Below are positions 45,917 to 46,611 of a stretch of DNA of 46,611 nt, piece by piece. The notes beneath the pieces were generated by a model that saw only the letters and a program-made list of their open reading frames with translations, was not told the origin of the DNA and ran no database searches. The stretch comes from Bacteroidota bacterium (GTDB lineage: Bacteria; Bacteroidota; Bacteroidia; Chitinophagales; Chitinophagaceae). The translations under genes and the position numbers were made by a program. Location: contig SXYR01000030.1 of NCBI GenBank assembly GCA_005788265.1, forward strand, positions 1 to 46,611. Reading direction: 5' to 3'. Each line of letters starts with the position of its first letter. The stretch's first letter is position 1.

Positions 45917-46611
45917 ATGAAGAATTTGCTTACACTTCTATTGGCCTTTGCTTCCATGTTTCAGTTCACCCTGGCACAAGCCATCAAGGTTCAAGGAACT
46001 GTTCAGGACAGTCAAGGGAAAGGTATCCCTAATGTAACCATTACAATCAATGGACAAAGGGGTGGTACCACATCTGACAAAGATGGAAACTTCACTTTGA
46101 ACGTGAATTCACTCCAATCCAAACTCCTGTTCAGCTCCATCGGCTACAACAACGAAGAGGTTGCATTGGATGGAAAATCAACCATTGCGGTTACTATGAC
46201 CAACAGTGAGTCAAACCTTGGTGAAGTAGTGGTAGTTGGTTATGGTACTCAGAGAAAGAGAGACCTTACAGGTTCTATCTCCAACGTCAGTGCCAATCAA
46301 ATCAAGAATTTATCCCTCACTTCTCCTGAGCAGGCATTGCAGGGAAGGGTTGCGGGTGTGAATGTAACATCAAGCTCAGGTACACCGGGCGGATCTGTGA
46401 ACATCAACGTACGCGGTATCGGTACCATCAGTGGCAATGCACAGCCTTTGTATGTATTGGATGGAATTCCCATCGCAACCGGTTCATTCTCTCAATTGGG
46501 TGTGGGCAACCAGGTATTGAACAGTTTAGCGGACGTAAATCCAAACGATATTGAGTCCATCGATATCTTGAAGGATGCATCAGCAACTGCGATCTATGGT
46601 TCAAGAGGTGC
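45917..46611 (+). CDS. SusC/RagA-family TonB-linked outer-membrane protein (3' truncated)
   Basis: The first 231 residues of a SusC-like receptor; the window ends inside the plug domain. The signal peptide MKNLLTLLLAFASMFQFTLAQA is followed by a carboxypeptidase-regulatory-like domain (about 25-95). The linker GEVVVVGYGTQRKRDLTGSI comes next, then the plug with PEQALQGRVAGVNV, the SusC signature LYVLDGIPIA and DILKDASATAIYGSRGA. A typical full length is about 1000 residues, and a susD gene usually follows outside the window. Its substrate, commonly a glycan or peptide, cannot be read from this part. Confidence 0.95.
   Translation, partial: MKNLLTLLLAFASMFQFTLAQAIKVQGTVQDSQGKGIPNVTITINGQRGGTTSDKDGNFTLNVNSLQSKLLFSSIGYNNEEVALDGKSTIAVTMTNSESNLGEVVVVGYGTQRKRDLTGSISNVSANQIKNLSLTSPEQALQGRVAGVNVTSSSGTPGGSVNINVRGIGTISGNAQPLYVLDGIPIATGSFSQLGVGNQVLNSLADVNPNDIESIDILKDASATAIYGSRG

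Overview
The window reads as chromosomal DNA of a Bacteroidota bacterium, most likely of the Chitinophagia type. The lineage rests on several sequence signs. Promoters fit the Bacteroidota consensus (TTG, about 19-23 nt, TAnnTTTG) and clear Shine-Dalgarno sites are scarce. There is a SusC/RagA-type receptor, a PorZ-like type IX secretion protein, a periplasmic extension on ATP synthase subunit a, and TonB receptors with carboxypeptidase-regulatory-like N-termini. The genus cannot be named from the sequence alone. No rRNA, tRNA, insertion sequence, phage gene or CRISPR array was recognised, and no gene-free stretch exceeds 300 bp.

Layout. 1-1660: the tail of an unidentified + strand gene, a 7-bp tandem repeat and a secreted sialate O-acetylesterase. 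1679-5807: an atpBEFHA operon on the minus strand; atpG, atpD and atpC are not here. 5846-9746: an MsbA-type ABC exporter co-transcribed with a secreted 700-residue protein that carries caspase-like His/Cys motifs. 9817-11644: a PhoB/OmpR-type response regulator and histidine kinase. 11645-13105: two hairpins, a secreted transglutaminase-like protein and a terminator. 13128-17345: a TonB-dependent receptor and a lipoprotein resembling a beta-helix, probably one uptake system.

17499-20456: rmlA, galE and an unpaired C-terminal transketolase subunit. 20463-22180: an ECF sigma factor, a probable membrane anti-sigma factor and a Spy/CpxP-like periplasmic protein, closed by a terminator. 22179-28817: the elongasome operon mreB-mreC-mreD-mrdA-rodA with a metallo-beta-lactamase-fold gene at its end and a good promoter in front. 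28861-30144: purD. 30199-34882: a POT transporter, an OPT transporter and an AlkB-type monooxygenase. 34868-36160: serS. 36215-37699: a small conserved protein, a secreted cyclophilin and gcvH. 37704-37967: a nested inverted-repeat element and terminators. 37963-39098: prfA and its promoter.

39085-43289: an amidohydrolase of the aminofutalosine-deaminase-like group, recO and a PorZ-like protein. 43368-45710: an RND/MMPL transporter. 45843-46611: a probable operator and promoter, then the 5' end of a SusC-like receptor cut by the window edge.

Most of the window is core metabolism and envelope biogenesis. The least explained parts are the secreted caspase-like protein coupled to an ABC exporter, the structured element after gcvH, the hairpin between atpE and atpF, and the receptor/lipoprotein pair.
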